Shown here in pieces: positions 1 through 9,014 of a stretch of 64,000 nucleotides of DNA. Each line of letters opens with the position of its first letter. Position 1 is the first letter of the stretch. The DNA comes from CAZMNY01 sp964567745 (lineage in GTDB: Bacteria > Planctomycetota > Planctomycetia > Pirellulales > Pirellulaceae): NCBI GenBank assembly GCA_964567745.1, contig CAZMNY010000044.1, forward strand, positions 9,392 through 73,391. Direction: 5' to 3'. The position numbers were made by a program, and so were the translations under genes. The notes under the pieces are model-generated. The model saw only the letters and a program-made list of their open reading frames with translations, did not search any database and was not told the DNA's origin.

Positions 1-594
1 GAGCACGTACGCGTTCATCTGATCGGCCATCGTCAATGTCGCGCCCATGCCTTGCCCGGTCTCCAGATACTCATCCCACGGCGTTCGCCCTCCAGTCGCT
101 TGCCACAAACGGCTTTCCCGCTTGTGAGTTCCGCTGTCGTCTCCTCGCGAGACAAACCGCCATTGCTCGACTGCGATCTTCTTCAGCGCAGCCGCAGGCG
201 CCATACCTCGGATCTTGGCGGGGTCGCTCTTCGGACCCAAGACAAAAAACATGTTGTGCATCACACTCTCTCTTCGCACGCCATGCCCGGCCGCCATGAA
301 CTCATCCTCGGCCTCACGCGCATGGACCAGCACGGCGTCGACCTCGCCTTCCATACCGAGCTTCAACGCAGCGCCTGTCCCCACAGCAATCACATCGATC
401 CGGACATCGTGCTTGGCTTCGAACATCGGCGCCAACTCGTCAATCAATCCTGAATCCCGAAAACTAGTAGTCACGGCAAGACGCAAGACTTCGCGAGGCG
501 AGTTACTCGCAGATCGCTCGTCTCCCGAACAGCCCGCCACCAGCAGACTAATCAAACCCCAGATCAACGCCGTCGGCGTATCAAGCCTTCGCAT
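1..594 (-). CDS. tupA: Tungstate ABC transporter substrate-binding lipoprotein, TupA-like (partial)
   Basis: The reading frame is open through the left window edge, so the C-terminus is missing. The visible ~198 residues start with a lipoprotein signal (hydrophobic stretch ending LLVAGC, lipobox Cys) followed by the TupA-type core: 'TSFRDSGLIDELAPMFE', 'VIAVGTGAALKLG', 'DAVLVHAREAE' and 'FVLGPKSDPA'. TupA proteins capture tungstate (or molybdate) in the periplasm and deliver it to the TupBC permease. I chose the ATG at 594 (AAGG upstream and a normal signal peptide); in-frame ATGs up to 639 would lengthen it. The permease genes would lie outside the window. A mobB gene at 17.7 kb also belongs to Mo/W cofactor metabolism but is not linked to it. 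Confidence 0.82.
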   Translation of the reverse strand, partial: MRRLDTPTALIWGLISLLVAGCSGDERSASNSPREVLRLAVTTSFRDSGLIDELAPMFEAKHDVRIDVIAVGTGAALKLGMEGEVDAVLVHAREAEDEFMAAGHGVRRESVMHNMFFVLGPKSDPAKIRGMAPAAALKKIAVEQWRFVSRGDDSGTHKRESRLWQATGGRTPWDEYLETGQGMGATLTMADQMNAYVL

Positions 595-772
595 CGAGAC
601 ACCTTGCATTCTCGCAATTGGCATTCTCAACATTTGCATCGAGACACTAATCGGGAATGAATGGAAACGCGACATGCAACGGAGTTGAATTTTAGAGATC
701 ACGGATTTCAAAGGAAAGCAACAAGAATGGAAGACATCAGAATCAGAGCGAAACGAGCACACGCGAAATTTC

Positions 773-1963
773 TCATTGGTTCCGCGTCGTTTTACGCACT
801 CCCGCGTCCTTCACCGGACTTGAACTCTTCAGCCTCAAGTCGCCTCGCTCGGCGTCGACGAATTCTGGGTCTTGTCCGTATCGTCCGCGAGTTTCTTTGA
901 CTGGCAGATTGATTCGATCGCTGCGGCGAGGATTATCGAAACAGTACCAGTAATTTCCGCTGAAGGTGAATGACGATGCCTCAGTTCCACCTCCAACATT
1001 GACTGTCGTCCTGACTTCGTCCGAGCGGAACGCGACGAGGTTACCGATAAACTGACCATTTCGACAAGGGGTGAACTGGGCGCCGCGGCTCTCTTGAAGA
1101 ATGCGGGCAACCCAACGAGTCGGTCGATAGATCGTATTGCGCCTGACGATGGCGCCGTCCACGCCGACAAACGCGATGGGAGAACTGGAGCCGATGAAGG
1201 TGCAATCTTCGACGATAATATCCTTGGCCTCATATTTTGGCGGCTTCGGCCGAAAGTAGTCGAGCCCGGTGCTGCCGCCAATGTTCACGGCGCGGGCGCC
1301 AGCCGTCTCGAAGCGGCAACGTTGAACGATGATATTGCGACTGCCGCCTTTGGATTGAACGCCGCTAGCGGAATTGGTAACGACATGGCTGAACGAACAG
1401 TCAATGATTATTCCATCGTGGCAACCGACCATATCGATGGCCGAGCCGCCGTTGCCCCATCGGTTAAGCGTACAGTCCCGAACGACGAAGTTATCGACGC
1501 CGGAGAGCTTGATCCCATCGCGATTGCCGTTCGGCCCGATGTCCGAAATCTGCAAGTTGTGAAGCTCAATGTGATGTGCGGGGCTGCTGTAGGAACCGCC
1601 ATCGTCGATGTTCAGGCCGTTGCCCGTGGCCTTTCTCAGCACCAGATTTCGCAAGTCAACGTAACTCGGGTCCGTCAATTGCAAACACGTCGTGCCTCCC
1701 TCAATGACCGGCGGCCGTTTGGGATCGAGGGCAGCCAGAACGATCGGCCGCCCCTTCGCTCCTCGCAGACCTGCTTGACTCAATCCGCCCCGGTAGACAC
1801 CCGGCGCCATGAGGATCTTGTCGCCTGGTCTCGCATTGCGAAGAGCCTGTTGCAGTTCATCGCGAGAATTGACCCGAACAGTCGACTCGGCGTAAACACG
1901 ACCGACGGCTACGACAAACGCGAAACACAAAACAAGGCCGGCGTGAGTAACGGAACGCATCAC
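773..1963 (-). CDS. Secreted right-handed parallel beta-helix protein
   Basis: 396-residue protein with an N-terminal signal peptide (cleavage expected after VYA, about residue 25). After it comes 'LQQALRNARPGDKILMAPGVYRG', the typical entry into PbH1 folds of polysaccharide lyase or chondroitinase-B-like proteins. Short repeats such as 'NFVVRDC', 'GIIIDCSF' and 'DIIVEDCTFIGSSSPI' continue to about residue 310, as expected for beta-helix coils. The C-terminal 'NYWYCFDNP...DPEFVD...LKSSSP.KDAG' stretch is the usual end of these proteins. The family binds or cleaves acidic polysaccharides. No catalytic residue can be assigned by eye, so the substrate is unknown. It lies 51 bp downstream of the EF-hand protein gene on the same strand and may be co-transcribed. 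Confidence 0.8.
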   Translation of the reverse strand: MMRSVTHAGLVLCFAFVVAVGRVYAESTVRVNSRDELQQALRNARPGDKILMAPGVYRGGLSQAGLRGAKGRPIVLAALDPKRPPVIEGGTTCLQLTDPSYVDLRNLVLRKATGNGLNIDDGGSYSSPAHHIELHNLQISDIGPNGNRDGIKLSGVDNFVVRDCTLNRWGNGGSAIDMVGCHDGIIIDCSFSHVVTNSASGVQSKGGSRNIIVQRCRFETAGARAVNIGGSTGLDYFRPKPPKYEAKDIIVEDCTFIGSSSPIAFVGVDGAIVRRNTIYRPTRWVARILQESRGAQFTPCRNGQFIGNLVAFRSDEVRTTVNVGGGTEASSFTFSGNYWYCFDNPRRSDRINLPVKETRGRYGQDPEFVDAERGDLRLKSSSPVKDAGVRKTTRNQ

Positions 1964-2014
1964 CGCTAATCCTCTATTCGTTTGTTCGCAAGCCGCGTAG
2001 ACGATATGCCGAGA

Positions 2015-3811
2015 TCAGCGCGACTTCGCGCCCTCGAGACGGTTAAGGCGTTTTTTGAACTCTTCGATCAAGCGATTTTGAGCTTCAAGCTTCTCAGCCA
2101 ACTCCGCTGCGCTGAGTTCCTTAGATGCCTTCCGTACAGGTTCATTCGACCCGCGTCTCTCATCCTCGTCGCGTTTTGGTTCGCTTTGTCCTTCTAATTT
2201 CTCAGTCGATTCCGAGTCGGGTGGCGTCGTTTCCTCGTCGAGCATTGGAGATACGCTCGGACCTCGTCCGTCCTCTCGGGGCCGGATGATCAATCCCCAG
2301 CTATGCAGCATTCCGAAACGCTCGTTTCGCGTACCACGAATGACCAACTGCCACACGCCCTTGGCCGGCTTGCCATTGAAATGCGACAGACTCGGTTCTC
2401 GCTTTAGCAGCGCCTCGGGCTGAAACTCACCGCGGAACGGTGCCTTCGTCTTGGTAATTGGGACGCGTGATTGGTCGTCAAAAATCGTCTTGTCGAAGTG
2501 ATCTCCGGAGCCTCCGACCGAGGTAAACAACTCCACTCTAGTCCCATCCGGCCCAGTCAAATAGCCATCGAGAAAGGAGACACTGGAATGGGTTATCGAG
2601 AGTTCCACGTTGAGGTCGGCGATGAGATGATTTTCGCTGATCTCGATTTCCGAGATAATCGTCTTGCGAGGCGGAAGCACTTCGGCGTTGAGGTTGCTGT
2701 AGGTTCCACCGGAGAGCGCTTTGGACTGCAGCGCTTCGGTCGCCGTCAAGAGCCCGTCGTCGTTGGCGTCCAATGTTCGAAACTCGGTGAGTTTCGCATC
2801 CGTCCACTCCGTGGCGAACTCGGCCATGGCAACTTGATTGTCTCGATTCACATCGAGCTCGAAGAACCAACCTGGGAGACCTGTCGACGTGTCGCCCGCC
2901 TCTTCCTGAAGGCTCGACAAGTACGTGTGCAATTCTTCGCGAGTCAATTCGCCATCGCGGTCCAGATCGACTTGAGCTGTCGGGAAACCCAACGTCAGCG
3001 CCTCACTTGCCTCCAACCGGCCGTTCCGATTAGAGTCAAAACGCGAAAGCACACTCGCGGTCAGCCAGTTGCCGCTTCCGCCGCGACTCCACCAACTATT
3101 GAATTCGCGGCGCTGTTCCGAGGCGCTTCGCCCGCCGTCTTCGTCATATCTATGCGCCCCCGGCCGAATACCATTACCGGTTCGCCTCGCCTTTTGAAAC
3201 ATCTCGCCCGCTGAGCCATCGAGCAAGCGTCGTCGAGCGTAGCGTTGAGTCAACTCGAGCACGCTGAGCCGACCGTCCTTGTCGAGGTCGTCGAGGAATG
3301 GATCTCGGTGTGTCCATCGATTGCGAGATGCTTCTTCGCGGTTTATGTAACCATCGCCATCGCTATCGTAGCGCCGCATGATCGACGAGGCCAAGTTTCG
3401 GTCAGCCGGCATATAGGGATACTTGACTTCAGCGAGCCCAAACTCGGGAACAAGCGGCTCGCCTTCACGGGGGCCAAAGGGGAGCACGGTATCTTCGCCT
3501 TGCGGCCGAACGTCTTTTCCTGCAACGCCATTGCGAAGAGCGAAATAGATTCTCGCCGCGTCGAGAATCTCGTCGATGCGGTTGGGCTGGTTGAGCGACA
3601 TTCGGCGATCGCTAGTGATCCGCTCGAGATACGGGCGGGCAAGCGGCGTGATTTCGTCGGGATCGAGCTCGCCATTGCGGTCTCGGTCCATTTCCATCAA
3701 CGTCTGCCGCAAGCCCGGCTGAGCCAGAACACGCGGACAGGCGATAGCAACGAACATCAGTGCCGCCAGCGCGGAAGGACCGACGCTGCGTACGACCGTG
3801 TCTCGAATCAT
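2015..3811 (-). CDS. Secreted EF-hand protein with a proprotein-convertase P-domain
   Basis: About 598 residues. A signal peptide (cleavage near VLA) is followed by roughly six to seven EF-hand loops, for example 'DRDRNGELDPDE', 'DSDGDGYINREE', 'DSNRNGRLEASE', 'DLDRDGELTREE' and 'DANDDGLLTATE', suggesting Ca2+ binding. From about residue 385 to 505 lies a P/Homo-B type beta-sandwich ('VELSITHSSVSFLDGYLTGP', 'KPAKGVWQLVIRG', 'LHSWGLII'). The tail is charged and ends in a short coiled coil (AAELAEKLEAQNRLIEEFKKR). Start: an ATG exists at 3826, but GGAGG inside that extension is well placed for the ATG at 3811, which gives a cleaner signal peptide. The gene begins 18 bp after the stop of the secretin-N gene, so the two are very likely one transcript. 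Confidence 0.85.
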   Translation of the reverse strand: MIRDTVVRSVGPSALAALMFVAIACPRVLAQPGLRQTLMEMDRDRNGELDPDEITPLARPYLERITSDRRMSLNQPNRIDEILDAARIYFALRNGVAGKDVRPQGEDTVLPFGPREGEPLVPEFGLAEVKYPYMPADRNLASSIMRRYDSDGDGYINREEASRNRWTHRDPFLDDLDKDGRLSVLELTQRYARRRLLDGSAGEMFQKARRTGNGIRPGAHRYDEDGGRSASEQRREFNSWWSRGGSGNWLTASVLSRFDSNRNGRLEASEALTLGFPTAQVDLDRDGELTREELHTYLSSLQEEAGDTSTGLPGWFFELDVNRDNQVAMAEFATEWTDAKLTEFRTLDANDDGLLTATEALQSKALSGGTYSNLNAEVLPPRKTIISEIEISENHLIADLNVELSITHSSVSFLDGYLTGPDGTRVELFTSVGGSGDHFDKTIFDDQSRVPITKTKAPFRGEFQPEALLKREPSLSHFNGKPAKGVWQLVIRGTRNERFGMLHSWGLIIRPREDGRGPSVSPMLDEETTPPDSESTEKLEGQSEPKRDEDERRGSNEPVRKASKELSAAELAEKLEAQNRLIEEFKKRLNRLEGAKSR

Positions 3812-3829
3812 CCGTTGTTCCTCCATGAG

Positions 3830-6700
3830 TTATCGACCCGGCGTTCTGGTCGGACGCGGCGGTGTTGAGCGCGACGGCGTTGAGCGCGACGGCGTTGATC
3901 GGGACGGCGTTGGCCTTGCAACACTAGAACCTCCGACACCGCGTGCTGGCGATGCCGACGAAGCTCCCCGCGCGGCGTTGGTGATCACTTGTTGCAACAT
4001 CGAATGAATCGCGGGAGCGTTGTCCGGCGCCATAATTTGAATCGAACGGGCATTGCGCGAATCGATCATTTTCGCGAGTGCTTCCACCTCGCGCCACAAT
4101 GCCTCGGGCGCCGTCACGATAAGCGAATTGCTCGGCGCGTGAACGGCGACCGTCATCGTCGGCCCGATGTATCCAGCCTTTCCTTTTCCAGCAGCCACGT
4201 TTCGCGAATTGTTGTTCTTCGAGCGTTGCTTATCATCGTCCGAATTGCCCCTGTCGTCTCGTTGAGGTTGCTGAGACGGCGCGGCGGGAGTGCGAGCTTG
4301 CCCTGTCGCTCCACCAATGACTCGCTCTCCATACACCTCTCGAATCGCCGCGGCGACTTCCTCTGCCGTGCTATTCTTGAGCTCGATCAGATGAGATGTC
4401 CCAAACGTTTCGACCTCGGTGATGCCAATGTCTTTGTCAATGATTTTGAGGTAGCTCTCGATCCGCCCGATGTCACTCGCGGTGCCCTGAGCGACCAAGC
4501 GGTTGAGTCGATTGTCGGCCACGACCGTGAGCGTGTCGGCAATCATCGTCGTCATGCCTTCTCGGCTCGTTACGAAACTGCCAAACAAGCTGCCGACCGA
4601 AGAGACGTTTTCATTGACCAACGAGCCTGTCGCCACTTCATTCGCGGCGTCTCCGCCGTCTAGCAATTCGGCCAACATCCTTACCGCGTCTTCCGCTTTG
4701 GCGTGTTTCAAGTAAAACACGATTGGGGGCGAGGGCGTTGTGCCAGCTGGTCCGGAGATCGCCTGCAAGTGCTCCTCGAACTTGTCGAGCGCGGCGGTGT
4801 CGCTGCACTGTAGGACTAATCCGCGAAGCGTCAATTGACAACGAATTGGAGGTGCCAGCGTCTGCTTCGGTTCAGTCAATAGTCTCGGAGGCGCCGAGAT
4901 AGTCCGCAAGTTCTTCGCGCCGGCTGAGACTGCGGCAGGCAGCTCCCCACTGACCGCTCTCTCCGTATCTTGCTCCTCAGCGTCCGCAGCCGGAAACAAA
5001 ATGACCGGATTGTCTTCGCGCCAAAATCGGGCCGCCGTCACAACCGCCCGCTCGGCCTGCTTACCTCGCAACGGAAAAATCCGCAAATTGCCGCCGCCCG
5101 TAGACGTCGTCGGCACATCCAGCTGGGTGATGATCTCGCGAATCTGCTCGATTTGATGCTTCTGCCCGCGAACGAACAATCGCATGTTCACCGGGTCGGC
5201 GTCGATCTTCGGCGGTGTCGACTTTTTGACCGGTTCTCGTTGAGGTCTCGAATAATACCGATCACGGTCGCGGCTGTACCGGCTACTGCGATCGTCATAA
5301 TTGAATTGCGTCGACGCTTCCTCTACCGAATCCAACTCGAGCATCTCGGTCAGTAGGCTTATTGCAAAGTAAGGGTCGATCGTCTTCAGGTTAATCACGG
5401 CAAACTCTGCATCCGCAGCCTGCAACTGGGCCACCGTCAAAGCGATCTCTTGTTGAATCTCGGGCGGAGCTAACGCGATCACGCTTCCGGACGTCTCGTC
5501 CATCGAGAGACGCACCGATTTCCCCGAGAGTAATGTCAACAAAACGTTGTAGACAGTCTCTACGTTGCCGCCTTGAACCGAGTGCGACCGGAGTTCGGCC
5601 GTGGCGTTGGGTGCGAGTCCCTTTTCGGCGATGTCAATCGTCGCAACCAAGTCTTCGACCAGTTTGACTCTGTCGGCGACGCCTGTGACAAAAATGTTCT
5701 TGCCGCGCAAGTCAGCCGAGAGACTGACATCGATTCCGATCATCTCTCCAGTGGCGAGCCCCAAGTGGGGACGAGCCACGGAAAGAAAGTCCTCGGCATC
5801 AACGTGTTTCAAAGTGAAATTTTTCATCATCGTGCCGTTGTCCAACGTCGTCGGCTGGAACGCGGCCAAGATCGTTTTCACACTCTTCAGCTTTCCCGCC
5901 GTGTCGGTAATCAACAGCTGATTCGTCTTTGACAGGACCGATGGCGTCGCCATCAACTTGAGCACCGACAGCTCTTCAACGGCGTCTTCCGAGGCAAACT
6001 CGCCAAGCGGAAAAAAGCAACGGACGACCGTGTGATTTTCCATTTGATCGAGATCACTGATCTGGACCGTCTCCGCCAACGCTTCGAGTTGCTGAATCCC
6101 GCGAGGATCGGACAGGTTGATGACCGAGAGAAGACGCCCACTGCGGACGATCGTATAGCCGTGCGGCAACAAAAACAGATTCACACGATCTATTGCTTGC
6201 TGAGGAGTAAATGCATTCGGATCAGAATAGGTGAAACTTCCGGCCGGCAAACTTCCCACGTGTAGGGCGAGATTCGATTCCTCCGCCAGCCAATTGATAA
6301 CGGCTCGCCAAGTTGTCCCTTCGAATGCGAACTTCAACTCAGGTTCACCCGCCGGGCCCAACTCCGCTTGCTGCACGGCGCCATCGACGTCAGCCGCCGG
6401 TTCCGGCGATTGCTTTGCTGGCGCTTCCTTGTCCGCTTGTTCGGCCACTGGATTGGGGGCTGCATCGTCCGCTTGCTTCGCGCCTTGTCCGTCTTGCCCA
6501 GCCTGAGCTTCGCTATTGGTTTGCGATTCGCCATTGGTTTGCGCTTCGCTAATCGACGGGACAGCAAAGGCGAACAAGAAGCAGGCCAGAGCCGCATAGC
6601 GTCGCGCGACCCGACTTCCTGATTCACGTCGGTCGACGCCAGATAAAGCTAGCTGGAAACCGAATTCACTCGAGTTCTTAGGCATGTTGCGTTTAGACAT
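3830..6700 (-). CDS. Secretin N-terminal (NolW) domain protein, no visible secretin pore
   Basis: About 956 residues from the ATG at 6700; the frame extends upstream to 7027, but that stretch has no coding character. A signal peptide ends near SEA, followed by a Gln/Asn/Ala-rich linker. The body holds several repeats of the secretin N-domain (STN/NolW-like) type, for example 'LKHVDAEDFLSVARPHLG', 'PVNMRLFVRGQKHQIEQI', 'FYLKHAKAEDAVRMLAELL' and 'LIELKNSTAEEVAAAIREVYG'. Such domains form the periplasmic vestibule of type II/III and pilus secretins. The conserved C-terminal beta-barrel is not seen; instead the protein ends in a Ser/Arg/Pro tail with repeated RSTPS. It could be a periplasmic scaffold and not a pore. 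It precedes the EF-hand/P-domain gene, so the two products may work together. Confidence 0.82.
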   Translation of the reverse strand: MSKRNMPKNSSEFGFQLALSGVDRRESGSRVARRYAALACFLFAFAVPSISEAQTNGESQTNSEAQAGQDGQGAKQADDAAPNPVAEQADKEAPAKQSPEPAADVDGAVQQAELGPAGEPELKFAFEGTTWRAVINWLAEESNLALHVGSLPAGSFTYSDPNAFTPQQAIDRVNLFLLPHGYTIVRSGRLLSVINLSDPRGIQQLEALAETVQISDLDQMENHTVVRCFFPLGEFASEDAVEELSVLKLMATPSVLSKTNQLLITDTAGKLKSVKTILAAFQPTTLDNGTMMKNFTLKHVDAEDFLSVARPHLGLATGEMIGIDVSLSADLRGKNIFVTGVADRVKLVEDLVATIDIAEKGLAPNATAELRSHSVQGGNVETVYNVLLTLLSGKSVRLSMDETSGSVIALAPPEIQQEIALTVAQLQAADAEFAVINLKTIDPYFAISLLTEMLELDSVEEASTQFNYDDRSSRYSRDRDRYYSRPQREPVKKSTPPKIDADPVNMRLFVRGQKHQIEQIREIITQLDVPTTSTGGGNLRIFPLRGKQAERAVVTAARFWREDNPVILFPAADAEEQDTERAVSGELPAAVSAGAKNLRTISAPPRLLTEPKQTLAPPIRCQLTLRGLVLQCSDTAALDKFEEHLQAISGPAGTTPSPPIVFYLKHAKAEDAVRMLAELLDGGDAANEVATGSLVNENVSSVGSLFGSFVTSREGMTTMIADTLTVVADNRLNRLVAQGTASDIGRIESYLKIIDKDIGITEVETFGTSHLIELKNSTAEEVAAAIREVYGERVIGGATGQARTPAAPSQQPQRDDRGNSDDDKQRSKNNNSRNVAAGKGKAGYIGPTMTVAVHAPSNSLIVTAPEALWREVEALAKMIDSRNARSIQIMAPDNAPAIHSMLQQVITNAARGASSASPARGVGGSSVARPTPSRSTPSRSTPSRSTPPRPTRTPGR

Positions 6701-7203
6701 CGGGGGTGAGGGACAAAACAATCCGGCACTGGTTAAACCTGTGGATATTGAATGAATGTGGACAGTAAATCTGCGAATGAGGAGGATTCGGCTATCAACC
6801 GAGGGGCCAATGCCATTGGACGGGCGGTTGGATTCGTTTCGGGAGGGGTGGTCGAGAAACGTTGGGTGGGGAATTGGCGTGTGTTCCATACTAGTTGAGC
6901 CCGCTAATTGGATCAACTGACAAATCACTGTCATCGCTCCATTCGCGGATACCAACCGACGAGATAAACCGCTAATCAATAGCAGCTTACGCGGATATCC
7001 ACGTCGCGAGTTCGGCCAAGTCAGCATATGCCGAGACCCATCCTGAAGCGTCCAAAGCGATGGAAAGCACGCGACCGGATGCGACGAGTCACAGGGCAGC
7101 TGCGGCCGCGCTCATGTCGATGAGCAATGCAGCGATCCCTTCGTGGCTTTGCGGTGTTCGATAAGACGTCAGCCGAAATCACAAATGGAGTTTTTCGCGG
7201 CCC
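6701..7203. other. Intergenic region between divergent genes
   Basis: About 500 bp between the secretin-N gene (minus) and a small membrane protein gene (plus). It should hold both promoters. I see no RNA gene, repeat or convincing reading frame; the upstream extension of the secretin frame lacks coding features. Confidence 0.4.
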
Positions 7204-7533
7204 ATGATCAACCCGTACGAGTCGCCGCGGGCGGAAGTCGTCTACCGGCGCCGACTATTCTTATCGAGTCCGCGCACACGAGTTCTTGCCCTGGCGGGCG
7301 TGCTGATACTGATGGCGGGCGGATGTCTTTTCGCTCCGATGACAAGCCCTCGCGCGTTCTACTCGCAGACGCTCGACGCGTCCCTGATTCTCGCAGCCAT
7401 CGGACTGACAGGCGCTATTCTCGGGGTTGCCGGATCCCGCTGGCAATCGGAGCGCCAACCCGATCTCGATTCGCAAGTCGAACCCGCCGGGCAAGCCCCT
7501 AGCGAACACGCTACACTGGGCGCTCCAAGTTGA
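7204..7533 (+). CDS. Small planctomycete membrane protein ('NPYESP' N-terminus)
   Basis: 109 residues. It begins MINPYESPRAE, an N-terminal signature common to many small planctomycete inner-membrane proteins. Two hydrophobic segments follow (about residues 28-48 and 58-78), then a polar tail rich in Gln, Pro and Ser. Function is unknown. It stands alone upstream of a serine hydrolase gene, separated by about 175 bp that include a 19-bp tandem repeat. Confidence 0.6.
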   Translation: MINPYESPRAEVVYRRRLFLSSPRTRVLALAGVLILMAGGCLFAPMTSPRAFYSQTLDASLILAAIGLTGAILGVAGSRWQSERQPDLDSQVEPAGQAPSEHATLGAPS

Positions 7534-7577
7534 GTTCGGCCCTTCGCCACTCTTCGTGATTTGAAAGTTTCACCGCC

Positions 7578-7624
7578 TTCGCGCGTGCATTTCGTGTTCG
7601 CGCGTGCATTTCGTGTTCGCGCGA
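7578..7624. repeat. 19-bp tandem repeat
   Basis: Two perfect copies of TTCGCGCGTGCATTTCGTG (7578-7596 and 7597-7615), followed by a partial third copy beginning TTCGCGCG. The repeat lies in the gap upstream of the serine hydrolase gene. No function can be assigned. Confidence 0.8.
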
Positions 7625-7708
7625 AATGGCTGTTGGTCGGGCGTTCGGCCACACTCGCGCTGCGCTCGCTACGGGCATGAGACATCACCGGTTCTTGATG
7701 GGTGCACT

Positions 7709-8920
7709 ATGAATCGAGCGAGCACAAGACGACGATCCGCTCAGCATTGGATTCGCCTCCTCTTCGTAATCTCAACGTCCCTCATGCCGCTGATCGTGGT
7801 TGCCAGTAGCGTTGGCGAGGAGCCGCCGAGCGATGCGGCCAACAGCGATGCGGCCAACAGCGATGCGACCGACAGTCAGGCGGCTCTCAATGCTCTTGTG
7901 CCAAAACTTCGCAGCAAGCACAAGCTTGTCGGGCTCGCAACCATGCTCATGGTCGACTCAAACGTGATCGCCAAAACGGCAGACGGCGAGCGAAGCAAGG
8001 GGAGCGGCGTGAGTGTGGAAATCACGGACCGCTGGCACATCGGCTCAATCACCAAGTCGATAACGGCAACCATGATCAGCCGTCTGGTTGAGCGAGGGAA
8101 ATTGGACTGGAGCACGACGGTTGGAGAGACCTTAGGCGAGTCGATCACAGTGAACTCTGCCTGGAACGACGTCACGCTTGAACAGTTGCTCACCCATTCG
8201 TCCGGTGCCCCTTCCAACTTTTCCTTCACGACTCAATTCAATCGACCTCCGGAAGGCGAGAAGCGAACCAAAGCGCGCCTGGCTGCGGTTGCGGGAGTGG
8301 TCGCGACGAAGCCGTTGAGCGAGCCCGGAAAGAAATTTCGCTACTCGAATGTCGGCTTTACGCTCGCTGGGGTAATGGCCGAGAAGGTAACGGGAACGGC
8401 TTGGGAGGACTTGGTTCGCAAGGAAGTCTTCAAGCCGCTTAAACTTGAGCATACCGGATTCGGTCCGCCGACGGACTCAGTTGGAAAGAAACTGAGCCAG
8501 CCGCGCGGACATCAGAACATAGGCCCCTTCAAACGCACGGTCGGAGTCGACGAGGACAATACGCCGATCATTGGTCCGGCCGGGACGGTCCACATGACGC
8601 TCACCAACCTTTGCGAGTTTGGCCATGAACACATGGTCGGCGAAATGGGCCGAGGCAAACTGCTCAAAGCGAAGACCTATAAGCGGCTGCACACGGCAAA
8701 GCTGAATGACTACGCCTTCGGCTTGTTTGTCCCCGAGGAAACCCGCTGGACTAAACAGCGCATCATCTGGCACAACGGTTCGAACACGATGTGGTACGCT
8801 TTGCTCGTGATCCTGCCGGAAAAGAATGCTGTCTTGGCGGTCACCTCCAACGATGGCGACATCCGGCAAGCGGAGAAGGCGGCGTTTGAAATCCTCAAGG
8901 AACTCGCCGACACCCTGTAA
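7709..8920 (+). CDS. Serine hydrolase, beta-lactamase class C family
   Basis: 403 residues with a signal peptide (residues ~15-33) and a low-complexity spacer made of repeated SDAAN. The family's catalytic motifs are all present: S113-I-T-K116 (nucleophile Ser and general-base Lys), Y212-S-N214 and H355-N-G357. This family includes class C beta-lactamases, DD-peptidases and esterases (Pfam Beta-lactamase, PF00144). Most planctomycete members are periplasmic esterases or peptidases of unknown substrate, so resistance should not be inferred. The start at 7709 was chosen because it opens directly into the signal peptide; the frame extends to 7604 without one. Confidence 0.88.
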   Translation: MNRASTRRRSAQHWIRLLFVISTSLMPLIVVASSVGEEPPSDAANSDAANSDATDSQAALNALVPKLRSKHKLVGLATMLMVDSNVIAKTADGERSKGSGVSVEITDRWHIGSITKSITATMISRLVERGKLDWSTTVGETLGESITVNSAWNDVTLEQLLTHSSGAPSNFSFTTQFNRPPEGEKRTKARLAAVAGVVATKPLSEPGKKFRYSNVGFTLAGVMAEKVTGTAWEDLVRKEVFKPLKLEHTGFGPPTDSVGKKLSQPRGHQNIGPFKRTVGVDEDNTPIIGPAGTVHMTLTNLCEFGHEHMVGEMGRGKLLKAKTYKRLHTAKLNDYAFGLFVPEETRWTKQRIIWHNGSNTMWYALLVILPEKNAVLAVTSNDGDIRQAEKAAFEILKELADTL

Positions 8921-9014
8921 CCCGTAATGCCAATCGCTTGAACGGCGACAGATCTGCAAGCCATGACTGTCAGCCGCAAAATGAAGACTTAACGCCCTCC
9001 GCCATAGGATAACC

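Noticed and set aside
6701..7027. Upstream extension of the secretin-N reading frame
   Set aside because: It lacks a signal peptide at its start and shows no coding features; the ATG at 6700 leads into a proper leader.
7709..8920. Serine hydrolase as an antibiotic resistance beta-lactamase
   Set aside because: Family motifs alone do not show this; most environmental members are esterases or peptidases, and no ampR-like regulator is adjacent.
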